From Agrypnus murinus (taxonomy: Eukaryota > Arthropoda > Insecta > Coleoptera > Elateridae), in the NCBI GenBank assembly GCA_929113105.1, contig OV816025.1:117140386-117204385 (forward strand): DNA of 64,000 nt, given 5' to 3'. The notes below the pieces were generated by a model. The model saw only the letters and a list, made by a program, of their open reading frames with translations. It was not told the origin of the DNA and did not search any database. Positions 1 through 10,935 of this stretch are shown piece after piece. Position 1 is the first letter of the stretch; each line of letters starts with the position of its first letter. A program made the position numbers and the translations under genes.

Positions 1-1162
1 GCATAGTGCATCGTGTTTATTAAGTTTATTTACAAATGCTTTAATAATATCAAAATAACTTGCATAATATTCTGCTGCAGAAAGCCAAGTACCCCACCTT
101 GTTATTACAGGCTCAGGTGGGAGAGACACTTCTTGAGCAGTTTCCCTAAATATTTGTATGCGATATGGAGCTTTCCAAACAATTTTTTTTACATCTGAAA
201 TTATAGAGTTTATGTTAGGATATATTTCCCGCACTTTTTCCGCAACTCTATGCATTGCATGGGCAAGACAAGTTAAGTGGATCATTTTTTCGTACAGAAC
301 TTGTAAGCCTGCTCCAGCCTTGATCATGTACGGTGCCGCGTCGGTGACGAACAGGAGTACTTTGTTGTACTGTATGCCGTCCGACCACAAAATAGCCATC
401 GAATCATTAAACAATTTTGCCACAGAACAATGATTGGTGCTCTTGAAAAAGTCCATTGCTAATAGATAGGATTTGGGATTGTTCTCCGAATTTAAAACGC
501 CAATTATAACGTTAGCCACGTATCTGAAAACAAAAATTTGATTTTTATTTTATTAAATATGTAACTAACAAAATAGAAAATAAAACATCCGTAAATTGCT
601 GTGCTGTCTTTAATTAGTTAAATTTTACTAACAAAACGAAGCAAATGAAGTTTCTACGCATCTTTCAGTAGTGTCAGTAGATTCGTCAATGGAAACCCAT
701 ATGTAGTTATTCGCTACATGTTTTCTAATTGATTTTATGGTCTCTTCGTATAAACGAGGTAAATAATTTTTCCTGAGTGTAGACTCGTCGGGTATTGGCA
801 TTTTTGAATTTGTAAATTTCTTCCAGAAAATTACGAAATGCTGAGTGATTAATTTTACTTAACGGGATATCTGCAGCCACTAATGCACTACATAGTTTTT
901 TATTAAATTCGATCGATTTGCTGGACTCACCGCGCGAATTATTAAGGTACCCCGGTAACAATGTTTGTTTTTTTGATTTCAGGGCAACACACTTTTGATG
1001 TCGAACCGTGTTCAGATGTTGTGTAACTTGAAAGCGGTTCGTTGCAGTTACTTTATCGTCGCACACCGTACAATACAACACCTTATCGTCAGTTGTAAGA
1101 ACACTGAATTCCTTAACATAACTTGGAAGTGTAACAGACACAGACCGTTTTTCTTTACCCAT
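1..1162 (-). pseudogene. CGBP1-like / DUF659 transposon-derived zinc-finger protein, 5' part, broken
   Basis: Reading leftward from an ATG at 1162, the frame opens with MGKEKRSVSVTLPSYV and a BED-like finger (C-x2-C-x14-H-x5-H), as in CGG-repeat-binding-protein-1-like insect proteins, which are thought to derive from hAT-type transposons. At about 817-819 one extra base in an A run shifts the frame. The family sequence resumes in the next frame (KFTNSKMPIPDESTLRKNY, then WVSIDESTDTTE). A 138-bp intron-like gap (661-524) ends in a good acceptor (TTTTCAG) but starts with AT where GT is expected. Splicing it would restore phase exactly (AG|A TAC GTG, giving ERYVANVIIG). From 523 to 1 the frame stays open with family-typical segments (FVTDAAPYMIKAG, MIHLTCLAHAMHRVAE) and leaves the window. 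The frameshift and mutated donor point to a pseudogene. Family naming comes from memory of conserved segments. Confidence 0.75.
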
Positions 1163-4130
1163 CTTTACACTCTAAAATTTCAAACTGAAATGCAGTTTGC
1201 AATTTCTGAACTGTCTTAATTGAAAGATTACAAGATTAGTAAACAAAAGTACAGGCAAATTTTTCTATGAACAGGAAGTTGTCAAAGGGTCTTTGGAATT
1301 TCCTAATACCTATTTATCACAATACCGCAGGATGTAAGTGTTTAAATTTTAGTTGAAACTTTTTCTTTCTTAGAAAATATTAACAAGTACACAGATGGTT
1401 AAGGCAGTAAAATATTTTAAAGCCTAGTATTTAACAATAAGCTTAAATTATGGGTTTCCCCGAGACTCAACTAAGCCGCCCTTGGTTGGTTGTCTAAAAT
1501 GCTAAAATTATTTAAAAAATATTAGAAATTTTATAATTAAAGCATGTAAAACGCTCAAAAAGTGGTAAAATATGCACACTCGTTCAAAAATGCTAAAATA
1601 TGCATGCATTTATAAAAAACCACCTAAATATGCTTTTATATGCACTTTCAAATTGACATATGTGATTCATATGTGGCTTAAACATGTAGAGATATAACTC
1701 TGCATATGTTTGCTATAAGCAGAAAAAACATGCAAATGCATAGAAATCCTATACCTAGCTAATAATAATATTGATCAAGAATAATAATTGACTGATTAAT
1801 AATAACAATAAGAATAATGGAGGAATTACATCAATTCACTTCTTTTCCTGGAGAGTCCAGGTTGTAAAATGTTTCTCGTCGTCTGATATCAACATAGATT
1901 TGTCTTTTTTTCAGCAACTTTAAAAGTCTATAACACATTAAGAGGATTTCTTGCAACTGCTTTTCACTATATTGCAATGCTTTCTGTTTTTGGACGTAGC
2001 CCAACCCTTCCTTTTTTTTTAGATTATATGCAATATATTACCAAAAATAATAAAAGATAAATTGTATCTGAAGCAAATAAAAGTCAAACAAAGGTTGGCT
2101 ATTAGAATACAGTGATAGAAAATGAAACTGTAATATGCTGAGGAGTATATGGGATGAGTGAGCTTTTTTTATGCCTAACAGTTCGTTTCGTTTCAACTAA
2201 ATCGTATTTTGGAATACACTATTATACCTAATTTTCTTAGCATTTTAACTGACGTTTCGATTTTAGAAATAAAAAATTACTATTTTTCAGAATAACCAGG
2301 TAGATACAACATATGCGTTAAAAATTATATTTCCACTAGATACTTTAAAATGAAGGGTTTTATAATTTAATATTATTAGAATTCTACCTTTTCCCATTGT
2401 ATAAATCCAACAACGGTTCAAGCATTCAAAACGCAAACTTTCTATTTTAATCAATAACCACAAAACCTCCCTTATTAGGAGAGATGATCATGATTTAGCC
2501 CCACAACATCCCACTACTAACAAACAACTAAAATAGAAACTAAACAACAAAAATCTTATCTTCAATTTAAAAGCGAAAAACCGCACAGACAAAAAGACTT
2601 TAAAACATAATGGCACAGATATATCTGGTACAGCACTACGAAAGAGTAAAATTATAATGTTATTTGATATTCTATGCTATTGGTGGTTTGTAATTTACTA
2701 AACAATCTAGTTGCAGCTTAAACAGGGGTTGGTTGTTTATGAATAGAACAGCAGGGCAGCTGCTGCTGCTCCGATGGGATACAACAATGAACACAAACCC
2801 CCGCGCGCAATGCACCTTTTATTTTCTAAAACCTAGGAACGACCAATAGAATAGTATTTTGCAAAAATATAATACGCGGCCATGTCGATGTTTTTACTGC
2901 TCCAGGTATACTAAGATATCAGTAATCTTACCTACCTACTAGATATTGGGCATTAACTACCTATTCCAAGTTAGACAGAAAAATTACAGAAAATCGTTTC
3001 AAACAGCACACGAAATTATTTAATGAAAAACAAAAACTACTTATACTTGTACATTATTAAGGAAAGTCTCTTAAAAGGGGTTATTTAAAAACGAAAGCGG
3101 AAGCCAATTGGATGTGGGTTATAAATGGGCATTTAATTAACATCGTAATTGTGAATCTGACAGCCCACTTCTTTTATGATCAGTTAAATTCATTAACATT
3201 AATTGAATAATATAGATAATAGCAGGATGTTTTAATGTCATCTAAAGTTTTTATCTTGCAAGCAAAAGGACTTTATTAATTATGAACTTTCTTGGTAGAA
3301 TGTATTTACTATAAATGAACTTTGATTAAAAACTCGTCAAAATGATTTATATAAATTAAATTTAAACAATTTATTTGTTATTATTAACGAAACAGAAAAT
3401 AATAATAAAAAAATAATAAACCCAGAGTGAGTGACAAATACGACAACAATCGTCATGTACTACTACTATTAGTAATTGCAGGTAGAGGGATAATTACATC
3501 CACATCAAGGCTTCCATGACAGAAGTTCTAAAAGCCGCCGCTAGAGCTGCTTCCGGCGCTGCACACACTATTAACCCGCCTACTTTTCATTATTGTCATT
3601 TATTATCAATTTAAACTCGCCAAGCGCAAAATGTTAATAACATACAATTTGTTTTACATTTATTTTTTTGTAGACCAGTCTCGCGTGATGAGTTTCAAAC
3701 ACATGTAGAAAAACACGAACTAATAATAGGATACGTTTAGTGGGTGAAACGAGGAAATTAGCTGTAAAGTGTCCTGTTGTGTTTTTTATTTTCTTTTGTT
3801 TTTTCCTACATTCCTGACTGGCGTTTTGTATCGGATATTGATTTTTATGACAGTTTCGAATTATAAAGGGATATTCGTATACCCTCCTATAATTCAATGA
3901 ATTTCAAAGTGTCTTTGTTTTCGTTATTTTTGATGTTCTAGTTTTTAACGAGCTCTACGAATAAATGATCAATTCTAAATCTGAAACTTTGATTTATAGA
4001 GTTTAGTTTATAGGAATTTTTCAGAAACATTTTTCGCGATATTATTAAAAACTATTACAAATTTCAAAATGACTTAAAGTTAAAGTGAGCCTATAACCTA
4101 ACTTTTAAAGATAAACATCAGTATGTAGCG
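1163..4130. other. AT-rich stretch without a recognised gene
   Basis: No supported coding region. The first 500 bases beside the CGBP1-like gene repeat phrases such as AAAATGCTAAAATATGCA (about 1500-1640) and may be the flank of that transposon. A short CTG-type run lies near 2758-2772. The 87-residue frame at 3634-3897 has no recognisable motif. Confidence 0.5.
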
Positions 4131-4235
4131 ATAAATAGATCAAAACCAGCAACATTGTCGATAATCTCTGGAGTACCGCAAGAGTCTCATTTGGCACCGT
4201 TTCTTTTCAATATATTCTTTTTTTATTTAGTTATT
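4130..4235 (+). pseudogene. LINE reverse transcriptase scrap
   Basis: One frame reads SKPATLSIISGVPQESHLAP followed by FLFNIF. This matches the RT palm stretch 'SGVPQGSHLGPLLFNIF' of Jockey/CR1-type non-LTR retrotransposons, with G-to-E and G-to-A changes at normally conserved glycines. Only about 35 codons remain, and the sequence then turns into an A/T-rich run. It is a dead fragment. The motif is distinctive despite its short length. Confidence 0.65.
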
Positions 4236-4768
4236 AAGAAAAAGCATTTACAAGACCTAAAAAAAGTTAAAAGTATTTCTTAATTATTATTAAACCATAA
4301 AAATAACATTCACAGTACAATAGAATCAGATATAAATTATTCCAATGATTAATACAATTTACAATATTGAAAGTGTATAAATTCTAACCGTAAAACTTTT
4401 CTAACCTAAAAATTTTACCCTAATAAAAATATAGCAATACAATAATAAAAAAAAAAGTTAAAACGAAAATAATTCAATTTTCAAGTATTAAAGTAACAGT
4501 AAATAAAATTGAAGCCTATCAATTAAAAGTAAAATTAATAATTGCTAAAAAGTAACGAAAGAATCCATATCAAGATTTTTAACTTCGTTTTGAATAATCA
4601 GAATAATAATAATTTATGATCACCGTAGTGATCCGACAAGTCAAGTAGTATACAGTCTATTTGATTTAAAGCGCCCCGCTTGTAGCAACTTAATTTTCAG
4701 TCAGAAATGGTATAATATATATGTATATTAAATTATTTGAAATGTTATTGAAATATAGAAAAATATCA

Positions 4769-4831
4769 TCTCGAGCCAGGAATCGAACCTGGGCTCCCTG
4801 CTATCTAGGCAGATGCTCTACCGCTGAGCTA
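4769..4831 (-). repeat. Second tRNA-like SINE head, inverted
   Basis: On the minus strand it reads TAGCTCAGCGGTAGAGCATC, then the same anticodon arm and a GGTTCGATTCC B box as the head at 5134. The 5' acceptor strand is lost at the palindrome junction near 4831, where a forward copy lacking its A box begins. Confidence 0.7.
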
Positions 4832-5133
4832 GCAGGGAGCCCAGGTTCGATTCCTGGCTCGAGATGATAATTTTTCTATATTCCAATAACATTTCAAATA
4901 ACTTAATATTACTCTTGGTGGCTTACATACACCATTATAAATCATGTAACTATTATTACTCAACTCCTTATAGGAGAAAATTCAAAATAAGATCTAATTC
5001 GTTGTGATTGTTGGTTAAAAAGTCGCAAATCGGCGTCAGCCTACTTTAACACAACAAATTATAATTAGTTCTCTCTCTGTGTTTACACATTATACAACTT
5101 ATATGGAAGAATTGTCGTCTCACCAGCAATCAG

Positions 5134-5203
5134 TCTCGGGTAGCTCAGCGGAAGAGCATCTGCCTAGATAGCAGGGAGCCCAGGTTCGATTCCTGGCTCG
5201 AGA
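5134..5203 (+). repeat. tRNA-like cloverleaf head of SINE (anticodon loop CTAGATA)
   Basis: The 70 bases fold into a complete cloverleaf. The acceptor stem is TCTCGGG/CTCGAGA (7 pairs with one G-T), the D stem GCTC/GAGC, the anticodon stem TCTGC/GCAGG, the variable region GAGC, and the T stem CCAGG/CCTGG with loop TTCGATT. The A box (TAGCTCAGCGGAAGAGC) and B box (GGTTCGATTCC) are good RNA polymerase III promoter matches. The anticodon would be AGA (Ser), but a serine tRNA needs a long variable arm, absent here. The same sequence is repeated with a common downstream body, so I call it a SINE head, not a tRNA gene. Confidence 0.75.
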
Positions 5204-6433
5204 TGATAATTTTTCTATATTCCAATAACATTTCAAATAACTTAATATTACTCTTGGTGGCTTACATATACCATTATAAATCATTTAACTATGTATATTA
5301 AATATATTATTAAATGGCATAAAATTCTCTATGTTCTGGTCCAGAAAATCTTGTATCTACTAAATCGGCGTGACCGTAATGACGTCATCGAACTTTTTTT
5401 AAATTACGTGATAGGTTTCTTTTACTGAAATCGACAAGAGTATCGCGTTCTCTTTTCAACCATAATAAATATTCATACTCTTACATAAGAGAATTTTCAA
5501 GAAAACCGTGAAAAATGATTTACGACTAGTAGGCTTTGATTTGTGGTTCTCCAATTAATAAAAGAAATATCTAGCAAGCTGAGGTAAATAACGAAACTTT
5601 AGTTGTTCCTGTGGCGTATTTACAAATTTTTCTCTGGGTGGGGGGGGGGGTACTCTATAAAAACCCCGAATCAAAATACTTAGATTTTTGACATAAATGA
5701 CGTGGACTATTAAAAAAAATCGGAGGTGGCTCCATCCAGTTAGCTCCCCCCCAAATATTCCATCGAGGTTTTCTGATTCACTTTAATCTTCATTTAGGAA
5801 AAATGTAGAACAAAACAGTACAAAAATAAATATTCAATAGAATAAATTGAAAAACTTATTTTATAATACCGCTAATAGATACAAAGCCTCAATTATTGAT
5901 ATGTATTGATGCAATGCATTAGTGGAAGGGTCACTGACATACTTTTTACCACGTGTTTTTTTTTCTAATAACTTTTTGTATTATAAGGGATACCAAACCA
6001 TGATTGCCAGAAACATTTAGAAGTCGCGCGTGCAGTCTGCGTGAAGTATAGTCATATTGTAGTTCCTCGTTTTCGATATGATAAGATAAACCAGTGAAAT
6101 AAAACTTTACCATCTCATGTATCATGAAGGATATCGCCTTGCTTTGACCACGATAGCTACTGTGTAAGTGCTGCTATTTATTTTTTAAGTGTATTATTTA
6201 ATATACATGAATAAAGGATACCAAGGATAACAAATACCAAACCATAATTGTGCCTTGCCAGACTGCCCGAAAGATTTTAAACGAGTGCCGTCTGCAGGAC
6301 GACTGAGATTAAATTTCTTATGGCCATATTCTTATTCTTCGTGTTTGAAATGATATTATTAATACTTTCTGGCATGGTAAAAAATAGATCAATAATTTCC
6401 TATTGCGACTCTCTATCTTTTAAAAAGTGCGAT

Positions 6434-8978
6434 AGATAATAAAAAAGTTGTTGGTGCAGTGTTTCTTGATTATAGGCGTGCCTTTGAAACCATGAATAGA
6501 AACCTTGAAACAGAAATATATTAATATTGAAGCTTGAGCGATTGGGTGTTGGCGGGATAGTGATTCAATGGTTTAAATCCTACTTATCAGAGAGAAGTCA
6601 AGTTGTGAAGTATGGTGATAATATATCCAGAGAAAGAAGTGTAAGTTATGGTGTGCCTCAAGGCTCAGTTTTGGGGCCAATATTATTCATATTATATATA
6701 AATGATGTAGTAGATGTAGTTAAAAATTGTTCGATACAAATGTTTGCAGATGATATTCTGTTGTACTTTACAGGCTGTAATACACTAGAAATATGTAATA
6801 ACTTAAATGAAGATATTACAAATATCTACAATTGGTCAAATAATAATTCGTTAAAATTAAACCTTGATAAAACCAAATGTATGATACTTAAATGTAAATT
6901 TAGGGAAGTAGAACAATGTGAAATCAAAATTAATAACTATAGGTTGAGCAAGTACCACAAATCAATTATTTAGGCATCATAATCGATGAAAATTTACATT
7001 TTAATCAACATGTTAATTATATGTAAAAAAAAAAATAATACTAAGATTTATTTTTTTGGTAGAATTTCTAAATTTCTAAATTTGTGGTCTAAATTTCTAG
7101 TTTACAAAACTATAATTGGCCCTCATTTTACATATTGTGTAACAATATTATTTATGTTAAACAATAGTCAATTTTTGTTACTTCAAAAGCTGCAAAATAA
7201 AGTGATGAGATACATACTTAATTGCAATATCTATACGTATTGATATACTATCTATAAGTATTGATATAATGTTAAATACGTTAAACATATTTTATTTACG
7301 ACCACCATAGAAAGTTACATACTCCGCACAATCTAGTAACCGTGAAAACGACCAATTGCAAACAATCTCCAAACTCAACGGTAAAGTATGTGAGGAAGGA
7401 GTTCTCAACAATCCGTAGTTCTATTAAAACGCCATAGATGTCACCACTTGCAATATTTATAATATTATTAATTATTTGAAATATAAAATGTTATAAATTT
7501 TAGATAAAAGTTAATTTATTTTGTTTAATTAATATTTTACATTAAATTATATTTCGAATGGAAATCCATCTAGAAAAAAAACTAAGGTCAGACTCAGGGA
7601 ATTGAACCGGGATCGCTCGGTTAGTAGCTACAGCGTAAGCATTGAGCTATCTAGACGCCTCTCAATGATGTTTTTTTCTCATTATATAAAGTTACAATAA
7701 TTGTTATTCAATTAAAACGTAAAATTAATTAATGCTTTACATTATTATATAATTTTTAATGTAATTTTATTTATTATTATTACTAAATTACAATAAAAAC
7801 ATTGAAAACATTTATAATTTGCTACATAATGCGAGAATATTTGACATTTTGCACAGAGGTTAATAACCTTAACAATTGAATTGTGATTTTTGTACATAAT
7901 ATAAATTATTTTTTGAAAACGAGTACATACGTATGATTATTTAGCTATAAGTACTAAATAGTAGATTGACTGAAATTATACAAATTGCAAACGTATTATT
8001 ACTATTGTCTTTACAAATTTAATGTTTACTTTTCTCGTTTTTAAAATTCTAGATGTATCATGAGTGAATCCGATGAAGGAAAATTGGGGTGTACACTCGT
8101 ACACCTCCAAACATCGTGGAAGCGGCTCACATTACATCTCTTAATTTATTGTCAAATATTTCACGTAAAAAATATGAATGCGAGTATAAATTCTAGGTTA
8201 AAAAACTTTCTTAGCTGTTGGTGGTTTATTACTTTTTTTGTTGTCGTAGTATAGTGTGTAACGCGTGCTAAAACACCAATTTCTCACTCGTGTGATTGCG
8301 GCATTCGACTACGTCTAATGCCGCAAAATCTTCACACTCGTGAGAAATTGGCACTTTTCTGCACTTGTAACACAATATACTAATCTGTTAAACAAACCGT
8401 TATTGTAAATACTTTATTATTCATTTTTAAACTATTAAATGGATTGTTACCCAAACATCTAAGTGTAACCCATTGTACTTTTGTAGGTGATATTCATACA
8501 TATAATACCAGAAGGAGGGATAATTTTTATGTACAGAGAACTCGCACTAATTTTGGTGAAAATCAAGTATTCAATAAAGGTCTAAAGATGTACAATGAAT
8601 TACCTCAACAAATTAAAAATAGTATTAGCATAAGAGAATTTAAAACAAATTGTAAAAAATTAATTCAAGATAACAGGATTATGTTATGATGTGAACGGAG
8701 TAGTTACACCTATGCAATTACTAATTTTTTTTCCCCTCTTAATCTGTGATATCTTACTGTACTGTAATTATACTGTTATATAACTGCATAATGTATTTGT
8801 ATATTTATATGATTATCAAAGCTGTGATTGTGTAATGATATCTGTACACTTTTAAAATGTTTATTTATAGGATTACCAAAGCTGTGTTATGTGTAATGAT
8901 GTCTGTACAATTTTAAAATGTTTCCTTTTTTATGTATAGCTGTGATTGCTATTAAAGATTTATTATTATTATTATTTT
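6434..8978 (+). pseudogene. Decayed LINE (CR1/Jockey-like) reverse transcriptase and 3' end
   Basis: RT motifs appear in order: KVVGAVFLDYRRAFETMNRN (6443 on), a frameshift, KLERLGVGGIVIQWFKSYLS (6527 on), SYGVPQGSVLGPILFILYIN, MFADDILLY (catalytic FADD box) and SLKLNLDKTKCMIL. After another frameshift come VPQINYLGIIIDENLHFN, then a stop and LLQKLQNKVMRYILNCNIYT. The C-terminal tail resumes at 8438 (NGLLPKHLSV, then TYNTRRRDNFYVQRTRTNFG) and ends at 8689. An insertion occupies roughly 7290-8435. The 3' UTR carries a duplicated segment with TGTAATGATRTCTGTACA (8831 and 8895) and ends in a TTATTATTATT tail near 8978. The 5' end, including any endonuclease, is absent. At least three frame breaks make it dead. 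Confidence 0.85.
7290..8435. mobile_element. AT-rich insertion in the LINE, carrying a tRNA-like SINE head and a foldback
   Basis: This segment separates two parts of one RT open frame. At about 7586-7668 on the minus strand it holds a tRNA-like sequence: TCTAGATAGCTCAATGC as a weak A box and CCCGGTTCAATTCCC as B box. It differs from the SINE head at 5134. At 8248-8380 is a foldback: AACACCAATTTCTCACTCGT is mirrored by ACGAGTGTGAAG..TTG, around TGCGGCATTCG/GTCTAATGCCGCA. I could not define its outer ends or a target duplication. Confidence 0.5.
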
Positions 8979-9514
8979 AGTGGAATTCTAAAATAAGTTT
9001 TTCAATTTATTTTATCTTTGTACTGTTTTGTTCTACATTTTCCCTTATTGAAGATTAAAGACCATCAGAAAACCTCAGTGGCATATTCGGAGGGTGGGGC
9101 TAACGGTAGGGAGCCCACCCCCCGACTTTTTTTTAATAATCCAGGTCACTTATGTCAAAATCTAAGTATTTTGGTTTTTATAGAGGAAAAATTTATAATT
9201 ACGCTACTGGAACAACTAAAGTTTCGTTATTTACCTAAGTTTGCTAGATATTTCTGTTTTATTAATTGGAGAACCAGAAATTAAAGCCTACTAGTCGTAA
9301 ATAATTTTTCACGTTTTTTTTGAAAACTTTCTTATGTAAGAGTATGAATATTTATTATGGTTGAAAAGAGAACACAATACTCTATCGATTTCAGTAAAAA
9401 AAATACCTATTATGTAATTTAAAAAAGTTCGATGCCGTGATCACTCTAACGCCGATTTCGTAAATACAAAATTTTCTGAACCAGAACATGGAGAATTTTA
9501 TGCCATTTATTATA

Positions 9515-9907
9515 CCGGGTGTCTTAAAAGTATGGGAACGCTTGAATTTTTTGAGAACGACACATTCGATTACAAAAAGAAAAAACACGTTTTCCTTTAT
9601 TTTTTGAAACCTATTCAGTTATGATATGCAAACATCACCCCCACCCCCCTGGGGGGTGGGGCGGGAGTAAGTTGTGAAAACTTAAATGGGAACACCTATT
9701 TTTTTATTGCACTTTTGCATTCTCCAAAAAAACAGTTCTCAAATTGCAAATTTTGCCCCCCTACCCCACTTGGGGGGGTGGGGGTGATGTTTGTATATCA
9801 TGACTGAATAGGTTTCAAAAAATAAAGGAACACGTGTTTTTTCTTTTTGTAATCGGATGTGTCGTTCTCGAGAAATTCAAGCGTTCCCACACTTTTAAGA
9901 CACCCGG
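9515..9907. mobile_element. Foldback MITE, TA-flanked, ends CCGGGTGTC
   Basis: It starts CCGGGTGTCTTAAAAGTATG and ends with the inverted counterpart CTTTTAAGACACCCGG, with TA on both sides (9513-9514, 9908-9909). The arms continue inward through TTACAAAAAGAAAAAACACG-type and ATGATATGCAAACATCA-type blocks to C-run and G-run segments, about 130 bp per arm. It interrupts the right arm of the 4651-9981 repeat at a site intact in the left arm. No coding capacity. The TA duplication suggests mobilisation by a Tc1/mariner-type transposase. Confidence 0.75.
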
Positions 9908-10244
9908 TATATGGTTTATACCATTTCTGACTGAAAATAAAGTTGCTACAAAGCGGGGCGCTTTAAATCAAACAGACTGTATTGTATAACAGTTGAACAG
10001 TACTACATAATTCTAATTAAGTAAATTTAAGCTAGCAGTAATTAACAGTAAATTTCAGTAGAAAGTAACAGTGGTAGCAAAATTAATCAATAAGTAGATG
10101 AAAATACGTAGAACTATTATATAATAACAAACAATAATGTAAAGATAAAATAATGTATAAATAAATAACGTAAGTAAAGTGAGTAAAAATTAATGTAAAG
10201 AGACTGATAAAAGGATACAACAATTACCTACATATTAAGGATAA

Positions 10245-10478
10245 TTAAATTGTATACATCGTATAGTAGGCTTTTTCAATAAAATAGTTTTTTAAATGCT
10301 TTTTTAATGAAGCTAATGTTTTATTCCTCATTTCCAGTGGTAGCATATTGTAATATTTTATGTACAGGGAGATCAAGATTGAATGTCCTGATCCTACACT
10401 ACTTTCTACGAGCTTGATATCAATATTTACATCCATCACCTGAGAGTCAGAACAAAAGCAGTGGTGTGCGGATGACAT
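10245..10478 (-). pseudogene. LINE C-terminal tail fragment
   Basis: The frame ends YNMLPLEMRNKTLASLKKHL, then KNYFIEKAYY and a stop. This is the usual tail of CR1/Jockey-like LINE ORF2 proteins ('FNKLPLEIR...FKKKLK..LIEKAYY'). The upstream part (MDVNIDIKLVESSVGSGHSI) is repeated in opposite orientation at 12339-12413. Only the tail survives. Confidence 0.6.
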
Positions 10479-10935
10479 TCAAAAAAACTAACCTCCAAAG
10501 TAATGTACTAAAACTTAGAAACACTTTGGTTTGTATGAAATTAAAAACATGAAAAACAAGTTCGTTTTTAATTAAAGATATATTGAAATGGTTATAAGGA
10601 TTGTTTATTTTTTCTCATTTGAACTATGCAAAAGTTTATCCTTTTCATACAAAATAAACATCAGGAATTTAAAAGAATTACTGAATGCTAATTGAAATAT
10701 TTTACTGTTTTACTGTATACCATTGATAACAGAAATAACAAGACGTGTCAATTTCTCTTGCCACAGTATTGGTAACCAATACTATTATTATCAATTATTA
10801 TCATTAAGATCAATTACGATCAAAAATAAGAAGTAAATACAAAAGATTTCATTTAATAAACAATTAAAATTACACAAATTAACACAATTAAACAATTTAC
10901 AATTAAAATTATTACAATAGATTTATAGTATGTGT

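Larger units (their letters stand above)
4734..5290. mobile_element. Compound tRNA-derived SINE insertion with 13-bp target duplication
   Basis: A 557-bp block is flanked by ATGTATATTAAAT at 4721-4733 and 5291-5303, a typical long retroposon target duplication, and it interrupts the left inverted arm of the host repeat. Inside are three units. The first is an inverted unit with tRNA-like head (about 4769-4831) and short body. Joined to it is a forward unit lacking the A-box half (about 4832-4945). The third is a complete forward unit (5134-5290). The shared body reads ATAATTTTTCTATATTCCAA and onward to CTTGGTGGCTTACATA. The inverted and forward units make a ~70-bp-arm palindrome centred near 4816. 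Confidence 0.75.
4651..9981. mobile_element. Composite with ~0.7 kb inverted terminal arms, unclassified DNA transposon
   Basis: The two ends are inverted copies of each other. TACAGTCTATTTGATTTAAA at 4651 is mirrored by its complement ending at 9981, followed inward by GCGCCCCGCTT, a TTTTCAGTCAGAAATGGTATA-like block, ATAAAATTCTC, the 'GCCTACTAGTCGTAAAT' block and a G-run block. The arms are 4651-4733 plus 5304-5868 on the left, and 8987-9512 plus 9910-9981 on the right, each with its own later insertion. Outer bases TA-CAGTC suggest a TA target duplication, as in Tc1/mariner relatives. No transposase of that type is seen inside. The 5869-8986 loop holds a decayed LINE. It could be a long-TIR non-autonomous transposon or two copies of a short element in opposite orientation. 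Confidence 0.65.

Noticed and set aside
5134..5203. Functional tRNA-Ser(AGA) gene
   Set aside because: The cloverleaf is complete, but the variable arm is too short for serine tRNA, and the unit is duplicated and followed by a shared SINE body with a retroposon target duplication.
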